This document shows, piece by piece, positions 24,558 through 32,376 of a stretch of 64,000 nt of DNA (positions are counted from its first letter, which is position 1; each line of letters opens with the position of its first letter). The notes under the pieces were generated by a model. That model saw only the letters and a list, made by a program, of their open reading frames with translations, had not been told where the DNA came from and ran no database searches. Source of the DNA: Bdellovibrio bacteriovorus. GTDB taxonomy: Bacteria; Bdellovibrionota; Bdellovibrionia; Bdellovibrionales; Bdellovibrionaceae. The stretch spans positions 2,790,001-2,854,000 of the forward strand of contig NZ_CP020946.1 in assembly GCF_002208115.1 (NCBI RefSeq), given 5' to 3'. The position numbers were made by a program, and so were the translations under genes.

Positions 24558-25495
24558 GCGTTGGCTACTCCCTCACGTTTATCCGGAGGACACCAGACCA
24601 GAACACAGCCGCCGCCCCCAGCTCCACAAATTTTAACAGCCTCGGCCCCATTCTGCAAAGAGACTTCCGCAAGCTTGTAGATCTCAGGACTTGAAAATTC
24701 CGGGGCCAAGCGGACACGGGCTTCAAATTCGCGTTTAAACAACCCGCCCAGGTCCTTCCAGTTCCCGGCACGAATGGCATGCTCGGTTTCAATGGCAATA
24801 CCTTTGAGATCCCGCAGGGCCTGTAATGTTCTAGGATCCTTAACAACGGAATCCTTCATCACTTCAAAGTTGTTAAGACCCGAATGATGGGCCTTGCCGG
24901 TATAGACCAGCATGAATTTTTCAGCCAGCGGCGTGTGGGACACCGGAAGCACCTTTTGTTCGATGCCGTCATAGCTGTAGTGAAGAACATTGATGCCACC
25001 GGAAGCCGCCGGATAATAATCCTGAGTCCCGGTTGGAGTGTTCAGAATTTCGGCCTCGATATTGTGAGCCACATGAACCATATTGTGCACGTCTTTGAAT
25101 GGCTTTCCACAGAACTGGGCAAAGGCTTTCATCAAGCTGATTGTCAGACTGGAGCTTCCGCCCAATCCCCCGCCCACCGGACTTTGCGAAGAGGTCTTCA
25201 AAGTGAAGCCCTGCTTGGGCATCCAGTAACGAAGCTGCGTCTGCAGCAGAATCATCTGGGGATCGGTGTCGGCCAAAGCCTCTTGCAGGTTGCTATAGGC
25301 CTTGCGCAATTTCAAGTCAGCGGATTCCAAAACGATGGTGGAATCATCATGCGGAGTCAGTTCCGCCACCGTGTAGATATCAATGGCCACGTTCACAGTG
25401 GAAGCCCCATTGATAAACAAATAAAGGGGCCACAAATCCAATGTGCCCCCAGCCAAATCCACACGCGTCGGAGATTTAACTACAATCTTCTGCAT
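24503..25495 (-). CDS. GHMP kinase (sugar or heptose kinase-like)
   Basis: 330 residues. GHMP kinases phosphorylate small sugars or alcohols using ATP. The glycine-rich ATP loop PVGGGLGGSSSLTISL (~107-122), the N-terminal SPTRVDLAGGTLDLWP and the C-terminal KICGAGGGGCVLVW are all present. The N-terminal RVDLAGGTLD pattern is closest to D-glycero-D-manno-heptose 7-phosphate kinase and fucokinase-type members, so a role in LPS heptose or nucleotide-sugar supply is possible. Its start shares a base with the stop of the DUF4340 gene, so translation is likely coupled. Substrate is uncertain. Confidence 0.88.
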   Translation of the reverse strand: MQKIVVKSPTRVDLAGGTLDLWPLYLFINGASTVNVAIDIYTVAELTPHDDSTIVLESADLKLRKAYSNLQEALADTDPQMILLQTQLRYWMPKQGFTLKTSSQSPVGGGLGGSSSLTISLMKAFAQFCGKPFKDVHNMVHVAHNIEAEILNTPTGTQDYYPAASGGINVLHYSYDGIEQKVLPVSHTPLAEKFMLVYTGKAHHSGLNNFEVMKDSVVKDPRTLQALRDLKGIAIETEHAIRAGNWKDLGGLFKREFEARVRLAPEFSSPEIYKLAEVSLQNGAEAVKICGAGGGGCVLVWCPPDKREGVANACQKAGFQVMDAKPVDPL

Positions 25496-26478
25496 TACTT
25501 TTCTTTCTGCTCGGCCATCATGGCCTGCGATTCTTCTGCTTCACTTTTTTTAGGTTGTTTCGGTTCGGACACTTCACGCAAGTCAGCCAGACTGACTTTG
25601 ATAAAACGATCCAGCGCGCCCGCTTCCATTTTCATTGCCTGAGCGGGTTCAGAAACCTTGGCAAAGATGCCAAGGTCTTGAGCCTGCCCCACTTCGGCCT
25701 TCCATTTTTTGTCGGCCATCGTCAGATCCATCACAAACAGATTCTTCAGGGCCGGAAGTTTGCCCTCGACGATTTCAGAGGCCTTGGCATCTGAAATTGC
25801 TGTCAGGAATTCACGCACCTTGTTTTGATCGAGCTTCAGGTCCTTCTGCGCGGGCGCCACCCACTGGCCTTCCACACGGCGGATCTCCAAAGACTCCACC
25901 TGGTTTTTCAAACGGACTTCGTCCACGCTGGCAATCTTATGGCGCAGGAAGCGGCGTTCACGGAAATCCATGACACCTTTGTTCACGCGGTTTTGCCATA
26001 CCGAATTCACCACCAGGACTTTGTTTTCACCATCACGGCGGGCAAACACGTTGTCTTCAAAGTTGCGTTTTTCAGAGATCTCAAAGACATTCTGGGTGCC
26101 CGCGGTGGTCTTGAAAGTCACTTTACCTGCAGGCTTATCCAGCCCATACAACGACCAGTTGATGCTGTCGCCTTCGGCGGCGGTTTCAATGATACGTTCT
26201 GGGAATGCGCCTTTGACAAAATCGTCCACGGCGGTGTTGTCAGCCTGATCTTTCAAAGGCTCTTCCATATTCCAGCCGTCCACCGTGCGCTTCAGAGTGA
26301 TTTTCTGATCCCCTTTTTCGACCTGAACCCAGTCCACTTGTTCAAAATTGACGGTCATCAGGCGCGCGTCCATCGAACGCTTTTCTTCCATCTTTTTTTC
26401 GTGGAAGAAGTCATAAACCGCATAACCACCAAAAACCAGCAGACAGATGACAAGAATTGAACGTCCTTTGAGTTTCAT
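25495..26478 (-). CDS. DUF4340 membrane-anchored periplasmic protein
   Basis: 327 residues. A single N-terminal transmembrane helix (~8-26) leaves a soluble periplasmic domain. Repeated beta modules (WVQVEKGDQKITLKRTVDGWNMEEP; GQWVAPAQKDLKLDQNKVREFLTAI) are typical of DUF4340, which commonly accompanies GldG-like proteins. The C-terminal ~25 residues are charged and probably disordered. It overlaps the GldG-like gene upstream by one base and the GHMP kinase downstream by one base, so it belongs to the same transcript. It probably works with the ABC complex as an external subunit. Its molecular action is not known. Confidence 0.85.
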   Translation of the reverse strand: MKLKGRSILVICLLVFGGYAVYDFFHEKKMEEKRSMDARLMTVNFEQVDWVQVEKGDQKITLKRTVDGWNMEEPLKDQADNTAVDDFVKGAFPERIIETAAEGDSINWSLYGLDKPAGKVTFKTTAGTQNVFEISEKRNFEDNVFARRDGENKVLVVNSVWQNRVNKGVMDFRERRFLRHKIASVDEVRLKNQVESLEIRRVEGQWVAPAQKDLKLDQNKVREFLTAISDAKASEIVEGKLPALKNLFVMDLTMADKKWKAEVGQAQDLGIFAKVSEPAQAMKMEAGALDRFIKVSLADLREVSEPKQPKKSEAEESQAMMAEQKEK

Positions 26479-28013
26479 TACGCATTTCTCCTTCTAAGCC
26501 ACAGACCGATGCTGGTGCCCAACAAAAGAATAGGAAGTGGGATGATGAAAGCAAACAAGAAAAGACCAAACTTGGTTTCTGTCATGATCATTTGTGTCGC
26601 CAGAGGCTCTTTCGGCGTGATGCTGATCAGGCTTTCCTCTTTGGCCAGAGCCGCAATGGAATTCAGCACTAGATCCCGGTTTAGGTTCTGATAAAGCATC
26701 TGATTGGTCAGGAAATCCACGTCCCCTGCCACGATCGCCGTAAAGTCCTTGGCGTTATCATCTCCGGCCCACTTGCCGCTGACTTCATCCACCAGAGCAT
26801 AACTGCCCTCTGGGCCTTCGCCGCGAATCTGCATGGACGGGAACGCCATGGCATTGGGAGCGGTGGAAACCAGTTCATCCACAACCACGCCTTTAACAAT
26901 ATCCACTTTTTTCAAAGACTGCGGATAACGGAACAAAGTCACTTCCGAGCGGCCGAAAGGTTTTGTGATCTTGTTGTTCATCGAGAAGATCACCCCCATG
27001 GTTGGGCCCTGATTAATGCCTTTACCCATGACAGTTTCAACCTGATTCAGGATGTAGTTGTTTTCAAACTGCACACCCATCTTGGCAACCAGCTTTTCAA
27101 GACCTGCCGTGTTCTGGGATTCAATCGCCAGGAACAGACTGCCTCCATTTTTCAGGTATGCTTCCAACGCGTCGATTTCAAATGCCTGGAAACCCTGAAC
27201 CGGTCCCGCGATCACGATAACATCGGCATCATCAGGAATTTTGGCATTCTGGATCAGGGAAAGTTCTTTGACCGTGTAGCGGTTGTTTTCCAGCAACGAC
27301 TTCAAAGAACCCAGCCCCAGAGCCTCCTTGTTTTCGCTCAAAGCCTTTTCCCCGTGACCGACGGTGAAATAAACAGTCTTGTTCTTTTCGCGCGTCACCT
27401 TCACCAAAGCACTGGTGAAATCCTGCTCGTCGATTTTTTCGATGCGATTGCGGCGGCCCTTGTAATCCAGGAACACCACGCCGCTGCCCTTGTCGACACC
27501 AAATTCCTGTGCCAGGTCCGGGCGCTCATTCACTTCCACGAAATCCAGCTGCACTTTGCTGCTGTGATCCTGATATTTTTTGATCAGCTCGCGGAACAGA
27601 CGACGGTTTTCTTCGTTGCCCTCGACACCTTTTTTATAGAAGAAATAAACTTTCAGATCTGAATCAAGCCCCTTTACAAGCTTGATCGATTGCTCAGACA
27701 AAGTGTTCACTTTGGCGGAAGAAAAGTCCCAGGTCTTGGTGTGGCGAGCACCGATATAATTCACGGCCCCCAACACTGCCAGCAAAAGGATGATCAGCAT
27801 CCCCATGCTCATGCCTTCTTTCGTTGTCTTCATGGTGAAGAACTCCTTAAAGAAGGCACGGTCCTTGATAAGCCCGACCAGAACAAATACCACCGCCAAG
27901 CCCAACGCCACCCAGCAGAACGGAACCCAGTCACCCAAAAGGTAACGAGTGATGGACATGGCGACCAAAGAAAACCCAGCGAACAGGAAAGAAATTTTGC
28001 TCAATTTACTCAT
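26478..28013 (-). CDS. GldG-like ABC transporter auxiliary protein
   Basis: 511 residues. Three N-terminal transmembrane helices (~5-25, 30-50, 70-90) and one C-terminal (~480-503) enclose a large periplasmic domain. The segment DFSSAKVNTLSEQSIKLVKGL and later YFTVGHGEKALS are typical of GldG/ABC_transp_aux proteins. In Bacteroidetes, GldG works with GldF and GldA in gliding. It starts four bases after the permease gene stop and overlaps DUF4340 by one base. A gliding role here is inference. Bdellovibrio is reported to glide on surfaces. Confidence 0.88.
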   Translation of the reverse strand: MSKLSKISFLFAGFSLVAMSITRYLLGDWVPFCWVALGLAVVFVLVGLIKDRAFFKEFFTMKTTKEGMSMGMLIILLLAVLGAVNYIGARHTKTWDFSSAKVNTLSEQSIKLVKGLDSDLKVYFFYKKGVEGNEENRRLFRELIKKYQDHSSKVQLDFVEVNERPDLAQEFGVDKGSGVVFLDYKGRRNRIEKIDEQDFTSALVKVTREKNKTVYFTVGHGEKALSENKEALGLGSLKSLLENNRYTVKELSLIQNAKIPDDADVIVIAGPVQGFQAFEIDALEAYLKNGGSLFLAIESQNTAGLEKLVAKMGVQFENNYILNQVETVMGKGINQGPTMGVIFSMNNKITKPFGRSEVTLFRYPQSLKKVDIVKGVVVDELVSTAPNAMAFPSMQIRGEGPEGSYALVDEVSGKWAGDDNAKDFTAIVAGDVDFLTNQMLYQNLNRDLVLNSIAALAKEESLISITPKEPLATQMIMTETKFGLFLFAFIIPLPILLLGTSIGLWLRRRNA

Positions 28014-28016
28014 GAC

Positions 28017-28790
28017 TTATCTCCAACGTGAGGATTCAACAACACGCTCTGCCAGGAAACAGAACAGGACAATAATACTGAAGAAGAAGACCAGCGCATT
28101 CGAGCGCACGGTGCCTTCCACCAGACTGGAAAGATGACTGCTCAGGGAAACATGCTCGAAAATTTTACGAGCCGCTTCGCTGTCCATGACCTCGGTGCCG
28201 ATACCGACAAACCAGATGGACACGTTAAAGATCACCGACGCCACATAAGCCACGATGCTGTTTTCTGTCAAAGAAGACGCAAACAAATCCATCGCCGCAT
28301 AAACCGCGCCGACCAGGAAAATCCCCAGAAAGGCCACGACCAGCGGGCCCCAGTTCACGGTTGCCAAAGTGGAGGTCGCCAGCGGATACAGCAGCGCCAG
28401 CATCACCAGCCCCCCTACCGCGCCAAGAGCGGCCAGGTACTTGCCCATCACGATCTGCAGGGACGTCACCGGAGAAGTCAGAAGCAGGTCAAAAGTGCGA
28501 AGCTTCTTTTCCTCTGCAAACAATTTCATGGTCAAAGCCGGGACCACAAAGATCAAAAGAAGATTCAAGTACGACAACTGACGCAGGAACACCCCATAAT
28601 GAATGTTCAACTGGTTCTGAGGAACCCCCTGTTGCATCACGTAGTTCATCAAAAGCTGTGAAAACAGATTCAACTGAATCGGGTAAACCCAACTGAACAC
28701 CAGACTCATCAGGAAGCAGATCACCCAGAACGTCGAATTGAAGTAAAAACCTTTCAGCTCTTTTTTAAAGATTGTCATTGTTGGATTCAT
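28017..28790 (-). CDS. ABC-2 type permease, GldF-like
   Basis: 257 residues with six predicted transmembrane helices, the size of GldF or NosY-type permeases. It carries the ABC-2 pattern EEKKLRTFDLLLTSPVTSLQIVMGKYLAALG, the short cytoplasmic helix after the second membrane span. It overlaps the ATPase gene upstream by four bases (ATGA), so the two are translationally coupled and must form the transporter core. The transported substrate is unknown. Confidence 0.9.
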   Translation of the reverse strand: MNPTMTIFKKELKGFYFNSTFWVICFLMSLVFSWVYPIQLNLFSQLLMNYVMQQGVPQNQLNIHYGVFLRQLSYLNLLLIFVVPALTMKLFAEEKKLRTFDLLLTSPVTSLQIVMGKYLAALGAVGGLVMLALLYPLATSTLATVNWGPLVVAFLGIFLVGAVYAAMDLFASSLTENSIVAYVASVIFNVSIWFVGIGTEVMDSEAARKIFEHVSLSSHLSSLVEGTVRSNALVFFFSIIVLFCFLAERVVESSRWR

Positions 28791-29731
28791 GCTTCACCTC
28801 CACGATCCTGCTGACCATATGTGAGTTTCAGGAAGACATCTTCCAGATCGCGCTTGGCCTGACTGAGCTCAAGCAGTCCGTACCCGGCCGTCACAAGCTG
28901 GGACGAGACGTTTTCAACGGCCTCTTCGCCGCCCTTCAGGTCAATATTCCATTCCTTGCGGGAAGCCCCCAACTGAACACCCGTCACCGCCCCGACGCCG
29001 GAAAGAACCTTTTTCATGTCTTCCACGTCCTTGCGCAAGCGCACGTGCAGGCGCACCTGGCCTTTATCCAAAGCAGCCAAGTTCTGGATGCTGTCTTCCG
29101 CGACGATCTTGCCTTTGTTGATGATGATCACTTTTTCGCAAGTCGCTTCCACTTCCGGCAGGATGTGGGTGGAAAGGATGATGGTGTGCTGGCCTTTTAA
29201 AGCTTTGATCAACTCACGGATCTCGGCCACTTGTTTTGGATCCAGGCCCACGGTCGGCTCATCCAGAATCAGAACCTCAGGATCAGACACAATCGCCTGA
29301 GCAATGCCCACACGCTGCTTGAAACCTTTGGATAAATGATGAATCAAACGTTTTTGCACATCGCCCAGATTGGTTTTTTCAATGGCGTTGTTCACACACG
29401 TTTCGATTTTTTCTTTTGGCACTTGCTTCAGGGCCGCTACATAGCGCAGATAATCGCGCACGAACATGTCCGCATAGACCGGTGGAATTTCCGGCAGGTA
29501 GCCAATGCGCTTTTTGACTTCCAAAGGATTTTCAAAAACATCAAATCCTGCGACGGAGGCATTGCCATGACTTGGAGCCATGAAGCCTGTGATGATTTTC
29601 ATTGTCGTGGATTTGCCGGCACCGTTGGGACCCAAAAAGCCCACAACATCACCCTTGGAAATTGAGAAGTTCAGTTTGTCGATGGCCCGTCGGGGACCAT
29701 AATCTTTGGTGAGATCTTTGACTTCAATCAC
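28787..29731 (-). CDS. ABC transporter ATP-binding protein, GldA-like
   Basis: 314 residues from a GTG start with AGAGGAG upstream. It has Walker A (GPNGAGKST), the signature LSKGFKQRVGIAQ, Walker B with LILDEPTVGLDP, and the H-loop STHILPE. The C-terminal ~80 residues form the regulatory extension seen in ABC-2 (GldA/CcmA-like) ATPases. It powers the permease in the next gene. It is the first gene of a six-gene minus-strand operon. A short inverted repeat covers its ribosome site, which may limit translation. Confidence 0.93.
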   Translation of the reverse strand: MIEVKDLTKDYGPRRAIDKLNFSISKGDVVGFLGPNGAGKSTTMKIITGFMAPSHGNASVAGFDVFENPLEVKKRIGYLPEIPPVYADMFVRDYLRYVAALKQVPKEKIETCVNNAIEKTNLGDVQKRLIHHLSKGFKQRVGIAQAIVSDPEVLILDEPTVGLDPKQVAEIRELIKALKGQHTIILSTHILPEVEATCEKVIIINKGKIVAEDSIQNLAALDKGQVRLHVRLRKDVEDMKKVLSGVGAVTGVQLGASRKEWNIDLKGGEEAVENVSSQLVTAGYGLLELSQAKRDLEDVFLKLTYGQQDRGGEA

Positions 29732-29740
29732 GATGCAATC

Positions 29741-29759
29741 TCCTCTGTAATCTAGAGGA
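29741..29759 (-). promoter_or_regulatory. Leader hairpin that pairs with the Shine-Dalgarno of the GldA-like gene
   Basis: TCCTCT and AGAGGA form a perfect 6-bp inverted repeat with a seven-base loop. On the minus strand the 3' arm, AGAGGA, is the ribosome site of the ATPase gene. The effect on translation is inference. Confidence 0.35.
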
Positions 29760-29827
29760 AAATGTTAGACCGAAAAAACCCCAAAAGGTACCTGCTTACT
29801 TTTTCCGAAGCGTCGCGGCGTAAGAGC

Positions 29828-31090
29828 TTAATTCAGGGTCAGATTGAACGATTTTTCCGAATGATAGGTGACGCGCCCCAATTTGTCGCCCTTGATCGGA
29901 CGGACAAAGCGGCACTCGACGATCACCACCGCCACTTTTTGCCCGACCATCAGGGATTTGGACGACAGAGATTCACGGGCCACCCAGGCTGCGACCTCTT
30001 GCACCTCGGCCGCAGTGATTTCCTGCTCGCGCTGGCGATGGATGATGGCGTGTGCTCCCGGATAATCTTTCAGATGCAGCCAGTAATCCCACGCTTTGGC
30101 CTGGCGAAGCAGCGCCAGATTGTCAGCACCCGACTTTCCGCAATACGCCAAAGCGCCGGAATCCAGGTGCAGTTTGCGGCCCCGCGCATCGGCCTTTTTC
30201 ATCAGGTCCACCAAGACAGGTTTGCTTTGCTTCGCCGAATAACGAGTGGCTTCGAGCTTCTGGATTTCGATCAAAAGCTCATCCAGGCGTTCGCGGGCAC
30301 CCTCTTTTTTTCCGACCATCTGTTTGGCTTTGGAAAAACAGTGTTCGATGTTCCAGCTTAAAGACTGCTTGCGATCCACACAGGACTGCAGATCCTCAGG
30401 CACATCCAGGGTTCCGTGAGTTTTCAGATACTGGCCGGCCTCGTACCACAAAAGCTCACGATCGCTTTCGATCTGCTTTTGGATTTCACTTAAGGCCTTG
30501 CGCTTTTTTTCCAAATCCTTTTGCTTCTGCTTTTCCCATTGGGCGACCGGATCCAGGTTCGTTGGCTTTTTGCCACCGGATTGCTCTGCCAGCCACTCTT
30601 CATGGATGGCGGTCAGATCGCGCGGCTCGGGGGGATTTTCCACCACCGGAGCTGGCGACAGATCCAGAGGCCGATCCCACGCCACCTGTTTGCCATGAGC
30701 TTTGACGATCAAATTGCATTGTTTCGGAATCAGGCGAATTTCAAGTTCGCAGTCCATCGTGGCATTCTTTAGCTGCAGACAGACCACGCGGCCAAAGGCC
30801 TCTTGAACGGTCATGGAAGTAACATACAAATTGCGAGCATGAGAATTCAGGAAAAGACTGACCGGCTTGGTTTTCGGGCCTTTTTTAAACGGGCACTGAT
30901 CCTCGAAAAGCAGCAGCATCGGGGTGTTTGGCACAAGGTCCAGTATCATCCAATACATGGTCCCGCGCAGGTGGAAGCCCAAAGCCAGACCTCGGTCATT
31001 GACAAGCACGTCCTGCAACTGGGCGCCGTCCAAAATTGGAGCAAAGTAAGAGACGAAATGCTGGAGTTCTTGCTGGGTCAGGGCTTTCAT
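29828..31090 (-). CDS. NFACT protein, Rqc2/RqcH-like
   Basis: 420 residues, shorter than typical RqcH (~570). It has an NFACT-N-like beginning, a long coiled coil (~185-300, with WEKQKQKDLEKKRKALSEIQKQIE) and a clear NFACT-R domain (~310-405: LHLDSGALAYCGKSGADNLALLRQAKAWDYWLHLKDYPGAHAII). RqcH binds stalled 60S/50S-peptidyl-tRNA complexes and directs alanine tailing. The aspartate-arginine pair needed for tailing in B. subtilis RqcH (Asp97-Arg98) aligns by eye with GR in EAFGRVVCL, so the Asp seems absent. The reduced size also suggests a lost middle helical region. It may have a related role in ribosome rescue without tailing, or bind RNA otherwise. Confidence 0.8.
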   Translation of the reverse strand: MKALTQQELQHFVSYFAPILDGAQLQDVLVNDRGLALGFHLRGTMYWMILDLVPNTPMLLLFEDQCPFKKGPKTKPVSLFLNSHARNLYVTSMTVQEAFGRVVCLQLKNATMDCELEIRLIPKQCNLIVKAHGKQVAWDRPLDLSPAPVVENPPEPRDLTAIHEEWLAEQSGGKKPTNLDPVAQWEKQKQKDLEKKRKALSEIQKQIESDRELLWYEAGQYLKTHGTLDVPEDLQSCVDRKQSLSWNIEHCFSKAKQMVGKKEGARERLDELLIEIQKLEATRYSAKQSKPVLVDLMKKADARGRKLHLDSGALAYCGKSGADNLALLRQAKAWDYWLHLKDYPGAHAIIHRQREQEITAAEVQEVAAWVARESLSSKSLMVGQKVAVVIVECRFVRPIKGDKLGRVTYHSEKSFNLTLN

Positions 31091-31172
31091 TGGTCCAAGT
31101 CTCTCATCCTTTGGGCCAAATTTCTATGGGTGATGCTCAGGTTCGAAGAAGGAAAACCGATATTTGAAGGGT

Positions 31173-31442
31173 ATGAACACAGATATGCTGCTAAAAATCG
31201 TAGAAACACAGCTTCAAGAGACTCAGAACATGCGCGAAAAGACCCCGGACTTTATCCGCAAGGTTGTACATCTGTACACGCTGCAACTGATGAAAACAGG
31301 CACCATTCCACTGGAATTCATGGAAGATGTGCTGGAAGACATTGAAGCAGAGACCATTGAAATCTATCGCAAGAAAACCTACGGTTTTTTGACCTTGGAA
31401 GAATATCGCAGGCATAAATTCCGTCAAAAAGACGACAACTAG
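31173..31442 (+). CDS. Small helical protein, function unknown
   Basis: 89 residues from the ATG at 31173; a TTG at 31164 and an ATG at 31185 are also possible. It has no signal peptide. It is charged and probably all-helical, with many Glu and Lys. No motif is recognised. A strong terminator follows at once, so it is a separate transcript, divergent from the NFACT gene and convergent with the methyltransferase. The compact gene with a good terminator argues it is real. Confidence 0.65.
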   Translation: MNTDMLLKIVETQLQETQNMREKTPDFIRKVVHLYTLQLMKTGTIPLEFMEDVLEDIEAETIEIYRKKTYGFLTLEEYRRHKFRQKDDN

Positions 31443-31449
31443 TCACCTA

Positions 31450-31478
31450 AAAGCGAACTGCAAAGTTCGCTTTTTTTA
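31450..31478 (+). terminator. Rho-independent terminator after the small protein
   Basis: A perfect 10-bp stem (AAAGCGAACT / AGTTCGCTTT) with a GCAA loop is followed by seven T. It overlaps the end of the convergent methyltransferase gene. Confidence 0.92.
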
Positions 31479-32366
31479 TTCTTCAACCTTCTCGATCACC
31501 GCAAAGTACAACGGACCAAAACCACACTGATCCGGCATGTACGCCACGCCCAGCTCCGTGCGCTCCCCACCCAGACCCAAAGGTGCTTCCAGCAGTTTCA
31601 CCGCTGATTTTTTCTTTTTCAAAAGCTTGCGAACCACATCATCGTTTTCCGCCGGACTGATAGAGCAGGTGGAATATACAATGCGACCCCCGGCTTTTAC
31701 CGCCAGAAAGGCTGCCGCCAACAAAGAGTACTGCCTTGCCGCCAGATGTTCGGTGCGACGCGGACTCCATTCGTCCTGAGCCGCCTGATTTTCCAGAATA
31801 TGGCGCTCACCGGAACAAGGAGCATCCAACAACACGCGGTCAAAGCTGCCGGGTTCTTTCAAACCAAACTGCACACCGTCTTTCCCGGTGACCCACACGC
31901 GGTTTCGCACCTCGCGCGGCACATACTGCTGAATCACCTTCTTCAGGCGTTCACGACGTTCCGGCGACAGGTCATTGCAGAAGATCTCACCCTCGTCCCC
32001 GAAAGATTCAATCATCACCAGACTTTTCCCGCCCGGGGCCGCACACATATCCAACAACCGGTCCCCCGGCTGCACGTCCAAAGCTCGCGCCACCATGACG
32101 CTGGCCGGATCCATGATGTAAATATCCAGCAGCTCATCAGAATTGCGCTCGGGCTGACAGCCGTGAGCCGGCGTCAACCAATGACAGCCAGGAAGCTCGG
32201 CCTTTTCCGGAAACTGAGACCAGGATTTGGTGCTTTTATCGGAAGGGCTCCAGGCGTTCACCCGGGCGACTTGTTGTTCGCGGGTTTGCAAAGCGGCGAA
32301 AAGGCCCGCCCAACGGGAGCCATAGACTTTTTCAAAATGACGATAAAAGGGATGATCGGTGTTCAT
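31476..32366 (-). CDS. RsmB/NOP2-type RNA cytosine methyltransferase
   Basis: 296 residues from the ATG at 32366; upstream codons are in frame but overlap phoR and lack support. Such enzymes methylate C5 of cytosine in rRNA or tRNA. The SAM motif LLDMCAAPGGKSL, FCNDLSPERRERL, the catalytic cysteine in LLDAPCSGE and the second cysteine in VYSTCSISPAEND are intact. It lacks the N-terminal NusB-like domain of RsmB. RsmF-like or NSUN-type short forms are the nearest match. Its start is ten bases from the phoR stop, so it may be co-transcribed. The exact target base is not evident. Confidence 0.88.
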   Translation of the reverse strand: MNTDHPFYRHFEKVYGSRWAGLFAALQTREQQVARVNAWSPSDKSTKSWSQFPEKAELPGCHWLTPAHGCQPERNSDELLDIYIMDPASVMVARALDVQPGDRLLDMCAAPGGKSLVMIESFGDEGEIFCNDLSPERRERLKKVIQQYVPREVRNRVWVTGKDGVQFGLKEPGSFDRVLLDAPCSGERHILENQAAQDEWSPRRTEHLAARQYSLLAAAFLAVKAGGRIVYSTCSISPAENDDVVRKLLKKKKSAVKLLEAPLGLGGERTELGVAYMPDQCGFGPLYFAVIEKVEE

Positions 32367-32376
32367 CCCCCGGATT

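Noticed and set aside
31090-31172. Start of the small protein at the upstream TTG (31164)
   Set aside because: A TTG start is possible, but the ATG nine bases on is the simpler choice. The ribosome site does not settle it.
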